This document shows positions 41,827 through 51,313 of a stretch of DNA of 64,000 nucleotides, one piece after another. Position numbers and translations under genes: made by a program. A model generated the notes under the pieces. It did not search any database. It was not told where the DNA came from and worked only from the letters and a program-made list of their open reading frames with translations. Origin of the DNA: Arcicella aquatica (GTDB taxonomy: Bacteria; Bacteroidota; Bacteroidia; Cytophagales; Spirosomataceae); contig NZ_JAYFUL010000024.1 in NCBI RefSeq assembly GCF_034928825.1, positions 18,676 through 82,675 of the forward strand. The letters are read 5' to 3'. How positions within the stretch are numbered: the stretch's first letter is position 1; each line of letters opens with the position of its first letter.

Positions 41827-43164
41827 ATGTCAATAATATTAACTGAAAGTGAAGCTAAAGCCTTGTTAACAAAGGTTTTAAGCTATTCAAAAGCAGATGA
41901 ATGCGAGGTCAATCTGCTAGGAGAAACCCGTGGAAATCTTCGCTATGCTCGAAATGAAGTTTCAACCAGTGGCGCTTTGACTAACCAAAACCTGACTGTT
42001 CAGTCAGCTTATGGGAAAAAAGTAGGCGTAGCAACCATTGATGAATTTGATGATGCTTCTTTAGAAAAAGTAGTACGACGTGCAGAAGAATTAGCAAAGC
42101 TTGCCCCTGAAAACCCTGAATATGTAGGCTTATTAGGACCACAAACTTATATTAAGTCAACAGGGTATTTTGAGTCAACAGGTAGCGTTACGCCCGATAC
42201 GCGTGCAGAGGCCGTTGCAAAAAGTCTGAAACTATCTAGAGAGCAAAAGCTAGTTGCCGCAGGCTTTTTGGAAGACCAAAAAGGCTATACTGCCATGATG
42301 AATTCAAAAGGACTTTTTGCTTATTACAAAAGTACCAATGTGAATTTTTCATTGACGGTTCGTACAGAAGACGGTACTGGTTCTGGATATGTAGCTAAGG
42401 GGTATAGCGATGTCAATAAGTTAGACACAACCGCTGCCACTAAAATTGCTATGCAAAAATCTGTGGGTTCAAAAGGTGCGAGAGCACTTGAGCCTGGAAA
42501 ATATACCGTTATTTTAGAACCTACGGCAGCTGTTGTATTGTTGGAAAACATTTACTATGATATGGATGCCCGTAGTGCTGACGAAGGACGTTCATTTTTC
42601 AGTAAGCCTGGGGGCAAAACGAAACTAGGCGAGAAGATTGTAGATGAAAGAGTAACGTTTTTCTCAGACCCTACCTATCCAGAGTTACCTGCTTCACCTT
42701 GGGCTGGCGATGGTCAACCACAAGAGAAATTGATGTGGATTGAAAAAGGAGTGGTTAAAAACCTGTCTTATTCAAGATATTGGGCCAAAGAAAAAGGCGT
42801 AAAACCTGTTCCTTTTCCTAATAATATGATTATGCCAGGAGGAACGGCTACCTTAGAAGAAATGATTAAAAGTACACAAAGAGGTATTTTGGTTACTAAG
42901 CTTTGGTATATACGTTCAGTAGACCCACAAACGTTATTACAAACAGGACTTACACGTGACGGTACTTTTTATATTGAAGATGGAAAAATCAAGTATCCTA
43001 TCAAAAATTTCAGATTCAACGAAAGTCCGATTATCATGCTTAACAATCTTGAGATGTTAGGTAAAACTGAGCGTGTAGTCAGTACAGAATCGAATCAAAA
43101 TTACATGGTACCGCCCATGAAAATCAGAGAGTTTACTTTCTCATCACTTTCGGATGCGGTTTAG
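41827..43164 (+). CDS. TldE/PmbA-like partner (pair 2)
   Basis: A 445-residue paralogue of the 38.5-kb protein, again lacking HExxGH. NLRYARNEVSTSG, EKVVRRAEELAKLAPENPEY, MDARSADEGRSFFSKPGGK and TRDGTFYIEDGKIKYPIKNF show the relationship. It differs by an insert near the C-terminus (VVSTESNQNYM). It precedes the DUF4159-MoxR cluster on the same strand, which may be one long transcription unit with AGCT palindromes in the spacers. Confidence 0.88.
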   Translation: MSIILTESEAKALLTKVLSYSKADECEVNLLGETRGNLRYARNEVSTSGALTNQNLTVQSAYGKKVGVATIDEFDDASLEKVVRRAEELAKLAPENPEYVGLLGPQTYIKSTGYFESTGSVTPDTRAEAVAKSLKLSREQKLVAAGFLEDQKGYTAMMNSKGLFAYYKSTNVNFSLTVRTEDGTGSGYVAKGYSDVNKLDTTAATKIAMQKSVGSKGARALEPGKYTVILEPTAAVVLLENIYYDMDARSADEGRSFFSKPGGKTKLGEKIVDERVTFFSDPTYPELPASPWAGDGQPQEKLMWIEKGVVKNLSYSRYWAKEKGVKPVPFPNNMIMPGGTATLEEMIKSTQRGILVTKLWYIRSVDPQTLLQTGLTRDGTFYIEDGKIKYPIKNFRFNESPIIMLNNLEMLGKTERVVSTESNQNYMVPPMKIREFTFSSLSDAV

Positions 43165-43165
43165 A

Positions 43166-43298
43166 AAGCTTTAGGCAGTAGGCTTTAGGCAGTAAGCTTT
43201 GGTTTATAGAATAATTTAGGTTTTGAATTGTTTAAATTAAACACTTCTAATTCCTTAAAATTCAATAGCCTAAAGCTTACAGCCAATAGCTTATAGCA
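43166..43298. repeat. AGCT-rich imperfect palindrome, copy 6
   Basis: Left arm AAGCTTTAGGCAGTAGG with a second copy GCTTTAGGCAGTAAGCTTT, right arm AGCCTAAAGCTTACAGCC and AATAGCTTATAGC. Confidence 0.55.
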
Positions 43299-43307
43299 TT
43301 TAAAAAT

Positions 43308-43922
43308 ATGAAACCATTTATTTTTACAAGAATTCAATATGCTTCTGGAGATTGGGATACAGATCAACGAATGCCTTCAAATATCCTTAATTCTTTGGTA
43401 GAATATACAACCATACCCATTGATGATAAAGAGAAAGTAGTCCTGTTGAGCAGTAACGAGCTTTTTAAGAGTCCTTTTTGCTATCTGAGTGGGCATAAAT
43501 TAGTAGAATTCTCTAGTAAAGAACGAGACAATTTTCGCAAATATGTAGAAAACGGAGGTTTTGTATTTGTGGATGATTGTAACCATGATATTGATGGACT
43601 TTTTGCCAAATCGTTTGAACAAGAAATGGGAAGAACATTTGGAGAAAAAGCCTTACAAAAAATTCCGAATACTCATCCAATTTACAATTGCTTCTTTCAC
43701 TTTGACGGCCCTCCAACAACAAGTTTTGAACTTAACGGTTGGGGAGATGACCTTGTACATGACTACCTAAAAGCTATTATTATTAATGGAAGAATTGGCG
43801 TTTTGTACAGCAACAAAGATTATGGATGTGAATGGGATTATGACTTCCGAAATAAACGGTGGCTCGCAGAAGACAATACAAAATTTGGAGTAAATATCAT
43901 TCAATACGCACTAACAGTTTAG
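43308..43922 (+). CDS. DUF4159-domain protein
   Basis: A 204-residue protein of the DUF4159 family. Seen: FIFTRIQYASGDWDTD at the start, NGGFVFVDDCNHDIDG (residues about 83-98), IYNCFFHFDGPP and the closing GVLYSNKDYGCEWDYD...KFGVNIIQYAL. DUF4159 has a glutamine-amidotransferase-like (class I) fold but is usually catalytically unproven. It is routinely found beside MoxR ATPases and DUF58 proteins, as here (3-nt gap to MoxR). There is no signal peptide. Confidence 0.85.
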   Translation: MKPFIFTRIQYASGDWDTDQRMPSNILNSLVEYTTIPIDDKEKVVLLSSNELFKSPFCYLSGHKLVEFSSKERDNFRKYVENGGFVFVDDCNHDIDGLFAKSFEQEMGRTFGEKALQKIPNTHPIYNCFFHFDGPPTTSFELNGWGDDLVHDYLKAIIINGRIGVLYSNKDYGCEWDYDFRNKRWLAEDNTKFGVNIIQYALTV

Positions 43923-43925
43923 ACA

Positions 43926-44909
43926 TTGGAAAATAAAGACCTTACTTATTATAAAACATTGGTGGCTAAATTGCCATTACTAAAAAAAGAAATTGCTAAA
44001 GTAATTGTTGGGCAAGAAGAAGCGATTGATGAAATCCTGATTTCTCTTTTAGCAGGGGGGCACTGTTTACTAGAAGGTGTTCCTGGTCTTGCAAAAACGC
44101 TGATGGTAAAAACTATTTCTGAGGCTTTGGAGATGGCATTCAAAAGAGTGCAGTTTACACCTGATTTAATGCCGGGTGATATTGTAGGAACAGAAATTTT
44201 GGAGGAAGACCATGAAACTGGTAAGAAATTCTTCAAGTTCAATAAAGGACCCATTTTTGCAAACATTGTTTTGGCGGATGAAATAAACCGTACGCCACCA
44301 AAAACACAAGCGGCTTTACTCGAAGCCATGCAAGAATACAAGGTAACTTATGCAGGAACCAATTATGATTTGCCCAAGCCTTTCTTAATTATCGCTACGC
44401 AAAACCCTATCGAACAAGCGGGTACATATCCACTTCCAGAAGCGCAATTAGACCGCTTTTTGTTATATATCAAACTGGGTTATCCTTCTGAAACAGAGGA
44501 ATTGCAAGTATTAAAAAGTACTACGGGCGTTGGTAAGCAAACTTTGCAAACCATCATGACCGATCAAGATATTATTACTTTACAACAACTAACACGTCAG
44601 GTACATATTAGTGAAGAACTGATTGTAAAAATTAATCAACTCGTAAGGTCAACGCGTCCAGCTAATTCTGATTCAGCTTTTGTAAAACAATGGTGTGAGT
44701 GGGGAGCAGGACCAAGAGCTGGACAAGCCCTAGTATTATGCGCCAAAGCTAGGACCGTATTGCACGAACGTTTTGCTGTTTTGCCAGAAGATATCAACAC
44801 CCTTGCATTCCCGATTCTAAGACATCGTGTTTCCCTTAATTTCAGAGCCGATGCCGAAGGAATTACTACGGACGATGTAATTGCTGAATTATTGAAAAAT
44901 TTGAAATAA
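43926..44909 (+). CDS. MoxR-family AAA+ ATPase
   Basis: A 327-residue chaperone-type ATPase. Walker A GVPGLAKT (about residues 53-60), Walker B VLADEINRTPPKTQAALLEAMQE near 115, sensor 1 ATQNP and the arginine-finger/sensor 2 region LPEAQLDRF. Start codon is TTG, 3 nt after the DUF4159 stop; no usable ATG exists before Walker A. MoxR proteins work with VWA/DUF58 partners in metal insertion or envelope maturation; the DUF58 gene follows directly. Confidence 0.93.
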   Translation: MENKDLTYYKTLVAKLPLLKKEIAKVIVGQEEAIDEILISLLAGGHCLLEGVPGLAKTLMVKTISEALEMAFKRVQFTPDLMPGDIVGTEILEEDHETGKKFFKFNKGPIFANIVLADEINRTPPKTQAALLEAMQEYKVTYAGTNYDLPKPFLIIATQNPIEQAGTYPLPEAQLDRFLLYIKLGYPSETEELQVLKSTTGVGKQTLQTIMTDQDIITLQQLTRQVHISEELIVKINQLVRSTRPANSDSAFVKQWCEWGAGPRAGQALVLCAKARTVLHERFAVLPEDINTLAFPILRHRVSLNFRADAEGITTDDVIAELLKNLK

Positions 44910-44911
44910 TT

Positions 44912-45772
44912 ATGCCATTATTATCTAACGAATTAATAAAACTCAACAACCTTCAACTGGCTGGCAAATTGGTCAGTGAAGAGCTGATGCTGGGGATTCA
45001 TCATAGTAAACGCTTTGGCTACGGAATAGAATTTGAACAATACAAGCATTATCAAGCTGGCGACGATCCTAAGCGAATCGATTGGAAACTATATGCAAGA
45101 ACTCAGAAACATTTAGTCAGGGAATCTTCAACCGAAAGTAATTATCACCTTAGGTTTATTATTGATTTATCAGGGTCGATGAATTATACAGAGAATGGCG
45201 TAAGTAGGTTACAATATGCTAAAATCTTGTTGGCTTCATTGGCATATCTGGGTTATCGTCAAGGAGATATGATGAGTTTGTATGCCTTGCAAAATGGAGA
45301 AGTACAAACATTGGTCAGTTCAGGAAAAGAGTCTTTTCAAAGAATTTTGTATGCCTTAGAAAAAGCCGAAGCCAGTGGAGATTGGCTTAATGAAAATCCT
45401 AAATTTCCCATCTTTCAACAAAAGCAAAAAGAAGTTGTCATTTTTGTTTCCGACTTTTTACAAATCAATGAAGAATGGTTGAATTTGATTAAGAATCTAG
45501 CCAATCCGCATCGAGAAATAATAGTTTTTCAGGTATTGGGCAAACAAGAAATAGATTTTGATTTAAAAGGCTTTTTTCGCTTTAAAGACTTAGAAACAGG
45601 GAAGGAAGTTGAATTGCAAGCTGAAAGTATTAAAGCAGAAGTACTGAAAAATGCAGAAAGCTATCTAAAAAACCTGACATTGGCTTTACAAATTCCCTTT
45701 GTGTATTTACTCAGAACAAGTCTTGAAGAACCTATTGCTAATGTAATCAGTGAATCTTTGAAAAGGAGGTAA
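44912..45772 (+). CDS. DUF58-domain (VWA-like) protein
   Basis: A 286-residue cytoplasmic protein of the DUF58 family. YQAGDDPKRIDWKLYART (about residues 48-65) and VRESSTESNYHLRFIIDLSGSMNYTE give the DUF58 signature and a MIDAS-like DxSxS. It begins 2 nt after the MoxR gene, so the two are co-translated. It is the typical partner of MoxR in the BatA-type cluster. Confidence 0.92.
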   Translation: MPLLSNELIKLNNLQLAGKLVSEELMLGIHHSKRFGYGIEFEQYKHYQAGDDPKRIDWKLYARTQKHLVRESSTESNYHLRFIIDLSGSMNYTENGVSRLQYAKILLASLAYLGYRQGDMMSLYALQNGEVQTLVSSGKESFQRILYALEKAEASGDWLNENPKFPIFQQKQKEVVIFVSDFLQINEEWLNLIKNLANPHREIIVFQVLGKQEIDFDLKGFFRFKDLETGKEVELQAESIKAEVLKNAESYLKNLTLALQIPFVYLLRTSLEEPIANVISESLKRR

Positions 45773-45781
45773 GAGTAATTT

Positions 45782-45860
45782 AGGCTATAAGCTTATAGCT
45801 CTGAATAGGAATTTTAATATACTTTGATTTGCATAAAGCCTAAAGCTTATTGCATAAAGC
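45782..45860. repeat. AGCT-rich imperfect palindrome, copy 7
   Basis: Left arm AGGCTATAAGCTTATAGCT, right arm GCATAAAGCCTAAAGCTTA and TTGCATAAAGC, between the DUF58 and BatA-type genes. Confidence 0.55.
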
Positions 45861-45867
45861 AAAAAAA

Positions 45868-47067
45868 ATGGAATTATTAAATCCTTTGATGCTTTGGGGA
45901 GCATTGGCAATTGCAGTGCCAATTATCATTCACTTTTGGCATCAAAAAAAAGGAAAAGTTATATACTGGGCAGCAACAAATTGGTTAATCGAAAAGAATC
46001 TTCAACAATCTAGAGGCATTCGATTAGACAATATCTTTTTGCTTATACTCAGGTGTTTATTATTGCTTTTACTCTGTTTGTTATTAAGCAAACCATTATT
46101 GCATGCATTGAACAGGCATCAGGTAGCTCATAAAGTTCATTTGGTGCAGGCAAATTCGTTAGTTGTTAATAGCTATAAATTTGAATTGGAACAGGCTTTA
46201 AAAAAAGGAGAAAAATGTTATTGGTTTTCTCCAACCTTAGAACCTATTACCGATTTCAGCCAAACTATCAAAAACGAAAAGATTGATGGAATAACGATAC
46301 AAAATAGTTTAAATCAACTAAGTGGATTAATTGATAATGAACAGATTAATATGTACTTCGTTAATTCAGAAGCATTAGCGAACTTACCTCATATTTTTGT
46401 GCCAAATACTTTTTCTGTTCATAGCTTAACAGATTCAAGTCAACAACAAGCTAAGCCTTATCTTGCATTAGCAGATAATAAGAAAGTCTTCATTGGTTCG
46501 AATAAATTATTAACCGCTACATCTGATAACATTGCAAATGGAGCAGTAAAGCATACTGGTTTGATAAAAGTACTCATTGAAAACATTGATGATAGTGAAA
46601 AGCAAAGCATAAAGGCTTCGCTCACAGCGTTATCACAAACCTATCAATTGGCATTTCAGTTGAGTGAAAAAGCAGAAGATAATGTTTCTTACGACATCGT
46701 ATTTAGCAACCATCCTCTTAAAAAAGTACTTACAAACAATACCTTGTATTTTTTCTCAAATACTAATAAGTGGGAGGTAACAGGGTCACAGTCTAATCAG
46801 ATATTAATTCCTGATTTACTAAATCCACAAAAGACCGAAATAGTTTATAATGGTTTACTCCCTGAGTTTTTAGGAGAAAAAATTATTCAGCATTTTGGTT
46901 TACAAAACGAGTACAAAGCATTAAGTCATCAACAACTCAATTCATTATTTAAAGCACAGAAATACTTCAAAGCATTATCAAATGATTGGTTTCCAAAATC
47001 ATTGCTCTTGATTTTCATTTTACTGTTAGCTTTAGAAAGGTGGATTGCCATTTATAAAAACTCATGA
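45868..47067 (+). CDS. BatA-domain membrane protein
   Basis: A 399-residue protein with the BatA (aerotolerance regulator N-terminal) signature: MELLNPLMLWGALAIAVPIIIHFWHQKKGK, then a second helix LLILRCLLLLLLCLLLSKPLL. The middle is a soluble periplasmic or cytoplasmic domain, and a last helix (LLLIFILLLALERW) is near residue 385. A longer frame starting with TTG at 45850 adds six residues from the palindrome copy 7 and is not preferred. Its stop overlaps the next start (ATGA). Confidence 0.85.
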   Translation: MELLNPLMLWGALAIAVPIIIHFWHQKKGKVIYWAATNWLIEKNLQQSRGIRLDNIFLLILRCLLLLLLCLLLSKPLLHALNRHQVAHKVHLVQANSLVVNSYKFELEQALKKGEKCYWFSPTLEPITDFSQTIKNEKIDGITIQNSLNQLSGLIDNEQINMYFVNSEALANLPHIFVPNTFSVHSLTDSSQQQAKPYLALADNKKVFIGSNKLLTATSDNIANGAVKHTGLIKVLIENIDDSEKQSIKASLTALSQTYQLAFQLSEKAEDNVSYDIVFSNHPLKKVLTNNTLYFFSNTNKWEVTGSQSNQILIPDLLNPQKTEIVYNGLLPEFLGEKIIQHFGLQNEYKALSHQQLNSLFKAQKYFKALSNDWFPKSLLLIFILLLALERWIAIYKNS

Positions 47068-49274
47068 ATCAACTAAAACAAATTATCACAAAAGTCAAGA
47101 TTCAGCTATATTTTATGGCTGGTTTGATGTGCTTATTGGTGGCTGGTTCGGCATATTTTTGTTTGTTATTATTACTGAAGTCTTCGGCTTTAGCAACAGT
47201 TGGTTTTGTAGTAGTCTTGCTTGTAATGGCATTTATCACAAAACTTTTTCAAAACAAAAGCACAGAAACTATTCATCTGATTCATCAAAAAATTGAAAAT
47301 ACAGAATACAGTCTTGAATTATTAGCCATTGAAAGTCCTAATTTGGCACAGCAGTTACAATTAGAACGCCTTTTTTCACAAGACCATTATCAAACTCCTT
47401 GGGTTTTTAAGAAAAATCTGATAGCCTATTTTGCAGTTTTTATGCTCTCATGGGTTTGCTATGCTTTTGTGCCGAGTTTACTAAAGAAACAATCGCAAAG
47501 TGTGGAAGCAGAAAAACAAAGTGCCTCACACGCATCTCAACAAATTAGTATTCCTGTTTTTACAAAAGCCAAACTAATTATTCAAGCACCTGCTTATACA
47601 GGTTTAAGTATTGTTGAAAGTCAGAACATGAATGCATCTGCCATTGTAGGTTCGTTATTAAAATGGCAAATACAATTTTCTAATACTGAACACCTTTCTG
47701 TGAAACTGGTTAATAATCAGGGAGATGAAATTGCTTTTAATAATAATAAAGGATTACTTGAACATTCCGACCAAATCTTAAGCTCGGGCTTATATGCCTT
47801 TAAAGCCTATTGGAATGATTCATTGATTTATCAATCCGACTATTATCGTCTGGAAGCCATTCCCGACTTAGCTCCTAAAATAGAGCCTGCCTCTAAAGAA
47901 CTATACAAATTACATTATTTAAAAGACCCTAAGAATGTACAGATTTCAGCCAAGATTTCTGATGATTTCTTGGTAAGTCAGGCATTTATTGTAGCTACTT
48001 TAGCAAGAGGTTCTGGGGAAAATGTAAAATTCAGAGAAGTAAAAATTCCGATTACCAATGCCAATTTTAAGCAAACCAATGTCATTAAAAACATTGATTT
48101 AAAGGCTTTAAATTTTGCTCCTGGCGACGAGCTTTATTATTACTGGGCTGCCTTTGATAATAAACGTCCAACACCAAATTATACAAAATCAGACACTTAC
48201 TTTATTGTTTACAAAGATACCACGCAAGTCGAGGAAGCAGATTTGGCAACGATGGCAATGAACATCATGCCTGAGTATTTCAGAAGTCAGCGACAAATTA
48301 TTATTGATACTGAAAAGTTAATTGCCAAAAGAAAAAAGCTTCCTGCTAAAGAATTTAATAGTACTTCTAATGAAATTGGTTTTGATCAGAAGGCTCTTAG
48401 ATTACGTTATGGACAATACTTAGGGGAAGAATTTGAAAATTCTATTGGCTCTGCCAATGCTTTGCCTAATGAAAACGAAGCAGGAGGGGATTTATTAAAA
48501 GGATTCCGCCACGCACACGATGAAGGTGAACATGACCAAGAAGCGGGCGAAAAGCATGAAGAACATGACCACGGTGGGAATAAACCAGATACGGATAATA
48601 AAGACCCATTAGCTGGTTTACTAGCAGATTACGTACACTCACACGATGATGGTGAAGCGAATACCTTCTATGAGCAGTCTACTAGAAGTCTATTAAAAAT
48701 GGCTTTAGAACAAATGTGGCAGTCGGAATTACACCTACGGATGTATGAACCTGAAAAAGCGATTCCTTTTGAAAAGAAGGCCTTAGAATATCTGAAATCG
48801 GCACAACATAAAGCACGTACTTTTGTAAAAAAGACGAGTTTTGACCCACCACCGATTAAAGAAAAAGAAAAGCGTTTAACGGGTGAATTGACAAAGTTTA
48901 ATGAGAAGTTTTCATTTGAAAAAAACTATTCTCAACTACAAATTGAAAGTTTGGTAGCCGAAGTAATAGGCATTGCTAGCACAAAGGCTGAGAACCAAAA
49001 ATTATCGGTACAGAATAAGCAAAAGGTATTATTGTTAAGTACTATAATGAGTTCAAAAATCATCAATAGTAGTTTAAACAATTGGTCAATTCTGACGGCT
49101 TTGCAAAAAATGATTAATGATAAAGATTTATCAAAAGCTGAAACAATCACCTTACAAAATAAACTATATCAATTGCTTAACAAAACACTTCCAACTAAAA
49201 ATAATCTTTCAAGTCCATCATATTTAGGAGAAAAGAAGCTAGAAAAAGCCTTTTGGAAGAATGTTAGTTTATGA
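47064..49274 (+). CDS. DUF4175-like membrane protein with His/Asp-rich segment
   Basis: A 736-residue protein. Two N-terminal helices (about 15-58), a third at about 115-135, then a large soluble region with beta-rich modules (ISIPVFTKAKLIIQAPAYTG) followed by helices. Residues about 482-533 form a His/Asp/Glu-rich linker (HAHDEGEHDQEAGEKHEEHD, then HSHDDGE) that could bind metal. The family position in MoxR-DUF58-BatA clusters is constant. The stop codon TGA uses the first bases of MITE copy 2, so the native C-terminus may have been changed. Confidence 0.75.
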   Translation: MNQLKQIITKVKIQLYFMAGLMCLLVAGSAYFCLLLLLKSSALATVGFVVVLLVMAFITKLFQNKSTETIHLIHQKIENTEYSLELLAIESPNLAQQLQLERLFSQDHYQTPWVFKKNLIAYFAVFMLSWVCYAFVPSLLKKQSQSVEAEKQSASHASQQISIPVFTKAKLIIQAPAYTGLSIVESQNMNASAIVGSLLKWQIQFSNTEHLSVKLVNNQGDEIAFNNNKGLLEHSDQILSSGLYAFKAYWNDSLIYQSDYYRLEAIPDLAPKIEPASKELYKLHYLKDPKNVQISAKISDDFLVSQAFIVATLARGSGENVKFREVKIPITNANFKQTNVIKNIDLKALNFAPGDELYYYWAAFDNKRPTPNYTKSDTYFIVYKDTTQVEEADLATMAMNIMPEYFRSQRQIIIDTEKLIAKRKKLPAKEFNSTSNEIGFDQKALRLRYGQYLGEEFENSIGSANALPNENEAGGDLLKGFRHAHDEGEHDQEAGEKHEEHDHGGNKPDTDNKDPLAGLLADYVHSHDDGEANTFYEQSTRSLLKMALEQMWQSELHLRMYEPEKAIPFEKKALEYLKSAQHKARTFVKKTSFDPPPIKEKEKRLTGELTKFNEKFSFEKNYSQLQIESLVAEVIGIASTKAENQKLSVQNKQKVLLLSTIMSSKIINSSLNNWSILTALQKMINDKDLSKAETITLQNKLYQLLNKTLPTKNNLSSPSYLGEKKLEKAFWKNVSL

Positions 49275-49432
49275 AGCTGTTTAAACTTTCCCTTACGGGT
49301 TAAACTAAGTCTTTTAGAATAGCTTGTTCCAAAATTTATTCAACGTAGCGATGCTATGCTTCGCAAATTTTGAAAAAATCAATTCAAAAATACAATACTT
49401 TCACCTCAGAAACGGAAAGTTTAAACTGCTTC
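49273..49432. mobile_element. 160-bp MITE, copy 2 (inverted relative to copy 1)
   Basis: Terminal repeats GAAGCTGTTTAAACTTTCC (49273-49291) and GGAAAGTTTAAACTGCTTC (49414-49432, one base different). The interior is the reverse complement of copy 1 with few changes and exactly the same length. It lies inside the MoxR/BatA operon, between two same-strand genes. Confidence 0.8.
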
Positions 49433-49453
49433 TATAAAAAAATAAATTCATCA

Positions 49454-51097
49454 ATGATATTAAATCTATTTACGTTGAATACTTTCGGTACTTTCGACTG
49501 GCTAATTATTCTAGCCTTGTTGGCTTTACTTTTGGTACAAATTGTGGCGATATGGCGAAATAAATCTGGTTCAATGTCAAGAATTTGGCTAAAAACTGGA
49601 TTGAACTTGTTACTTTGGCTCACTGTCTGCCTATTTTTCATTAATCCTGCCATAGAAAAATCTATTGATTCAAATAAGATATTATTAGTGAGTGATAATA
49701 TCCCTCAGCAAGCCATTCAAGCAGTAAAAGATAGTTTAAATATTACTGAGGTATTTTCTCAAAAAGCTTTCAATCGTCAAGTAATTGATAATCCACAATT
49801 GATTAGTCAGCTTGGGAAAATTTATCTGTTTGGTGAAGATGCAACGCCAGAATTACTGAGCAAACTCAATCAAAAAAGCATTTATTGGATTCCTTATTTT
49901 CAACCTGATGAATTACAAGCAATACATTGGAAAGGCATACTTAATAAAGGTGAAATACAACAGATAGATGGTAAAATTAGCTCATCAAAAGTACAAATGC
50001 TTCGATTGAAATATGGCAATCAAATAGTAGATAGCCTAAAATTATCGAAAGGGTTCAATGGCTTTCAGTTACGTTTTACTAATTTTTCTATTGGCAAAAC
50101 AGCTTTAACATTAACGTTAGAAGAGAAACCTTTGCAAGAAGTTAATTTTTTCAGTCTCAAAAATCAACCTAAACATTTTCAGTTTATCCTATCAAACCCT
50201 GACTTTGAGAGCAAAACTTTAGCCGACTGGCTCGGGAAAAATGGTAATCAAGTAGAAACCATTACCACCGTCGCCAAGAATACACAAAGTAAATTTTCAA
50301 TTAATACTACAAAGAAATTTGTACCAGATATTATCATTACAGACCCTTCAAATGCAGGGAATAGTTTGGTAAAAAAGGCCTTTGCAGAAGGAAAAAGTAT
50401 TTTATTTATTAATATAGAAGACCCTGACATTGCTATTAAAAGTATCAATCAGCATTTAGGGACAAAATGGAAAGTAAGAAGAACTTCAACACAAGAAAAC
50501 CTTGTTATTTCGCAAGACCTGACGGCTCATCCTTATCAGTTTGAACCTGTCGCATTTCAAAAAGTCGTTTTTGAATATCCTATTGCGATACAAAAACATT
50601 ATGGCAAAGTGGGCATTAGTTTGTTAAACGAAAGTTTTCCTTTGATACTTAGTGGAGATAGTATTACTTATACCAAGATCTGGCAGAGTACATTTCAGGC
50701 ACTAAATCCGTCTTCTGACAATGCTATTCGTATTGATGCTCCTGTTTACCCAGATGTTGTAGAAAACCTTAAAACCGTACAGAATACTGAAAACAGGGTT
50801 ATCGTTGCAAAAGATACTGCCTTTACCACCCAATCGGGCATTAATCCCTTATCTGCGGAAGCAAAATATACTTTTAGAAAAACTGGATGGAATACCTTTC
50901 AGGATAGTTTAGCAGTATATGTCGAAGAAAATCAAAATGATATTGCCCGTGCAAAAAGTATCAAACCGTATTTAAAAGAAAGTATCGATAGTACAGGCAA
51001 TACTGCCCAAAGTATTTCAACAAGTCTTCCCGAATGGCTTTGGTATGTTTTAATCGTATTGCTTCTAACAGCCTTATGGCTTGAACCTAAGCTTTAA
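49454..51097 (+). CDS. BatA-cluster membrane protein of unknown function
   Basis: A 547-residue protein that I start at MILNLFTLNTFGTFDW; an in-frame ATG at 49370 would add 28 residues encoded by the MITE. Two N-terminal helices (about 13-28, 41-60), a long soluble region with GATase-like or VWA-like strands, and one C-terminal helix (LPEWLWYVLIVLLLTALWL). This arrangement is typical of the last gene in MoxR-DUF58-BatA clusters. It ends the operon at a strong terminator. Confidence 0.75.
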   Translation: MILNLFTLNTFGTFDWLIILALLALLLVQIVAIWRNKSGSMSRIWLKTGLNLLLWLTVCLFFINPAIEKSIDSNKILLVSDNIPQQAIQAVKDSLNITEVFSQKAFNRQVIDNPQLISQLGKIYLFGEDATPELLSKLNQKSIYWIPYFQPDELQAIHWKGILNKGEIQQIDGKISSSKVQMLRLKYGNQIVDSLKLSKGFNGFQLRFTNFSIGKTALTLTLEEKPLQEVNFFSLKNQPKHFQFILSNPDFESKTLADWLGKNGNQVETITTVAKNTQSKFSINTTKKFVPDIIITDPSNAGNSLVKKAFAEGKSILFINIEDPDIAIKSINQHLGTKWKVRRTSTQENLVISQDLTAHPYQFEPVAFQKVVFEYPIAIQKHYGKVGISLLNESFPLILSGDSITYTKIWQSTFQALNPSSDNAIRIDAPVYPDVVENLKTVQNTENRVIVAKDTAFTTQSGINPLSAEAKYTFRKTGWNTFQDSLAVYVEENQNDIARAKSIKPYLKESIDSTGNTAQSISTSLPEWLWYVLIVLLLTALWLEPKL

Positions 51098-51107
51098 TTA
51101 ATATTCT

Positions 51108-51145
51108 TATCACTAGGCAGGGACTCAAGTCCCTGCCTAGTGATA
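51108..51145 (+). terminator. Strong terminator of the MoxR/BatA cluster
   Basis: An 18-bp perfect inverted repeat (TATCACTAGGCAGGGACT with its complement) 10 nt after the stop codon, too tight to pair at the tip, followed by AAATAGG. Probably bidirectional. Confidence 0.8.
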
Positions 51146-51313
51146 AATAGGGCTAGCTACACTTAAAATCTCCTTATTATTCTCCTCCATTCTTCCAATT
51201 TTAAAATTTATTCAAAAAAATCTCCAAATGACTAAGGGGCTTTTTGATAGATTGTGTCTTACCTTTATATACGATAGAATAATTCAAAGAATTTTTTGTT
51301 AAAATCATAGCTT

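Noticed and set aside
49370..49453. N-terminal extension of the gene at 49454
   Set aside because: The 28 extra residues are encoded by MITE copy 2, and the downstream ATG begins a normal membrane-protein N-terminus.
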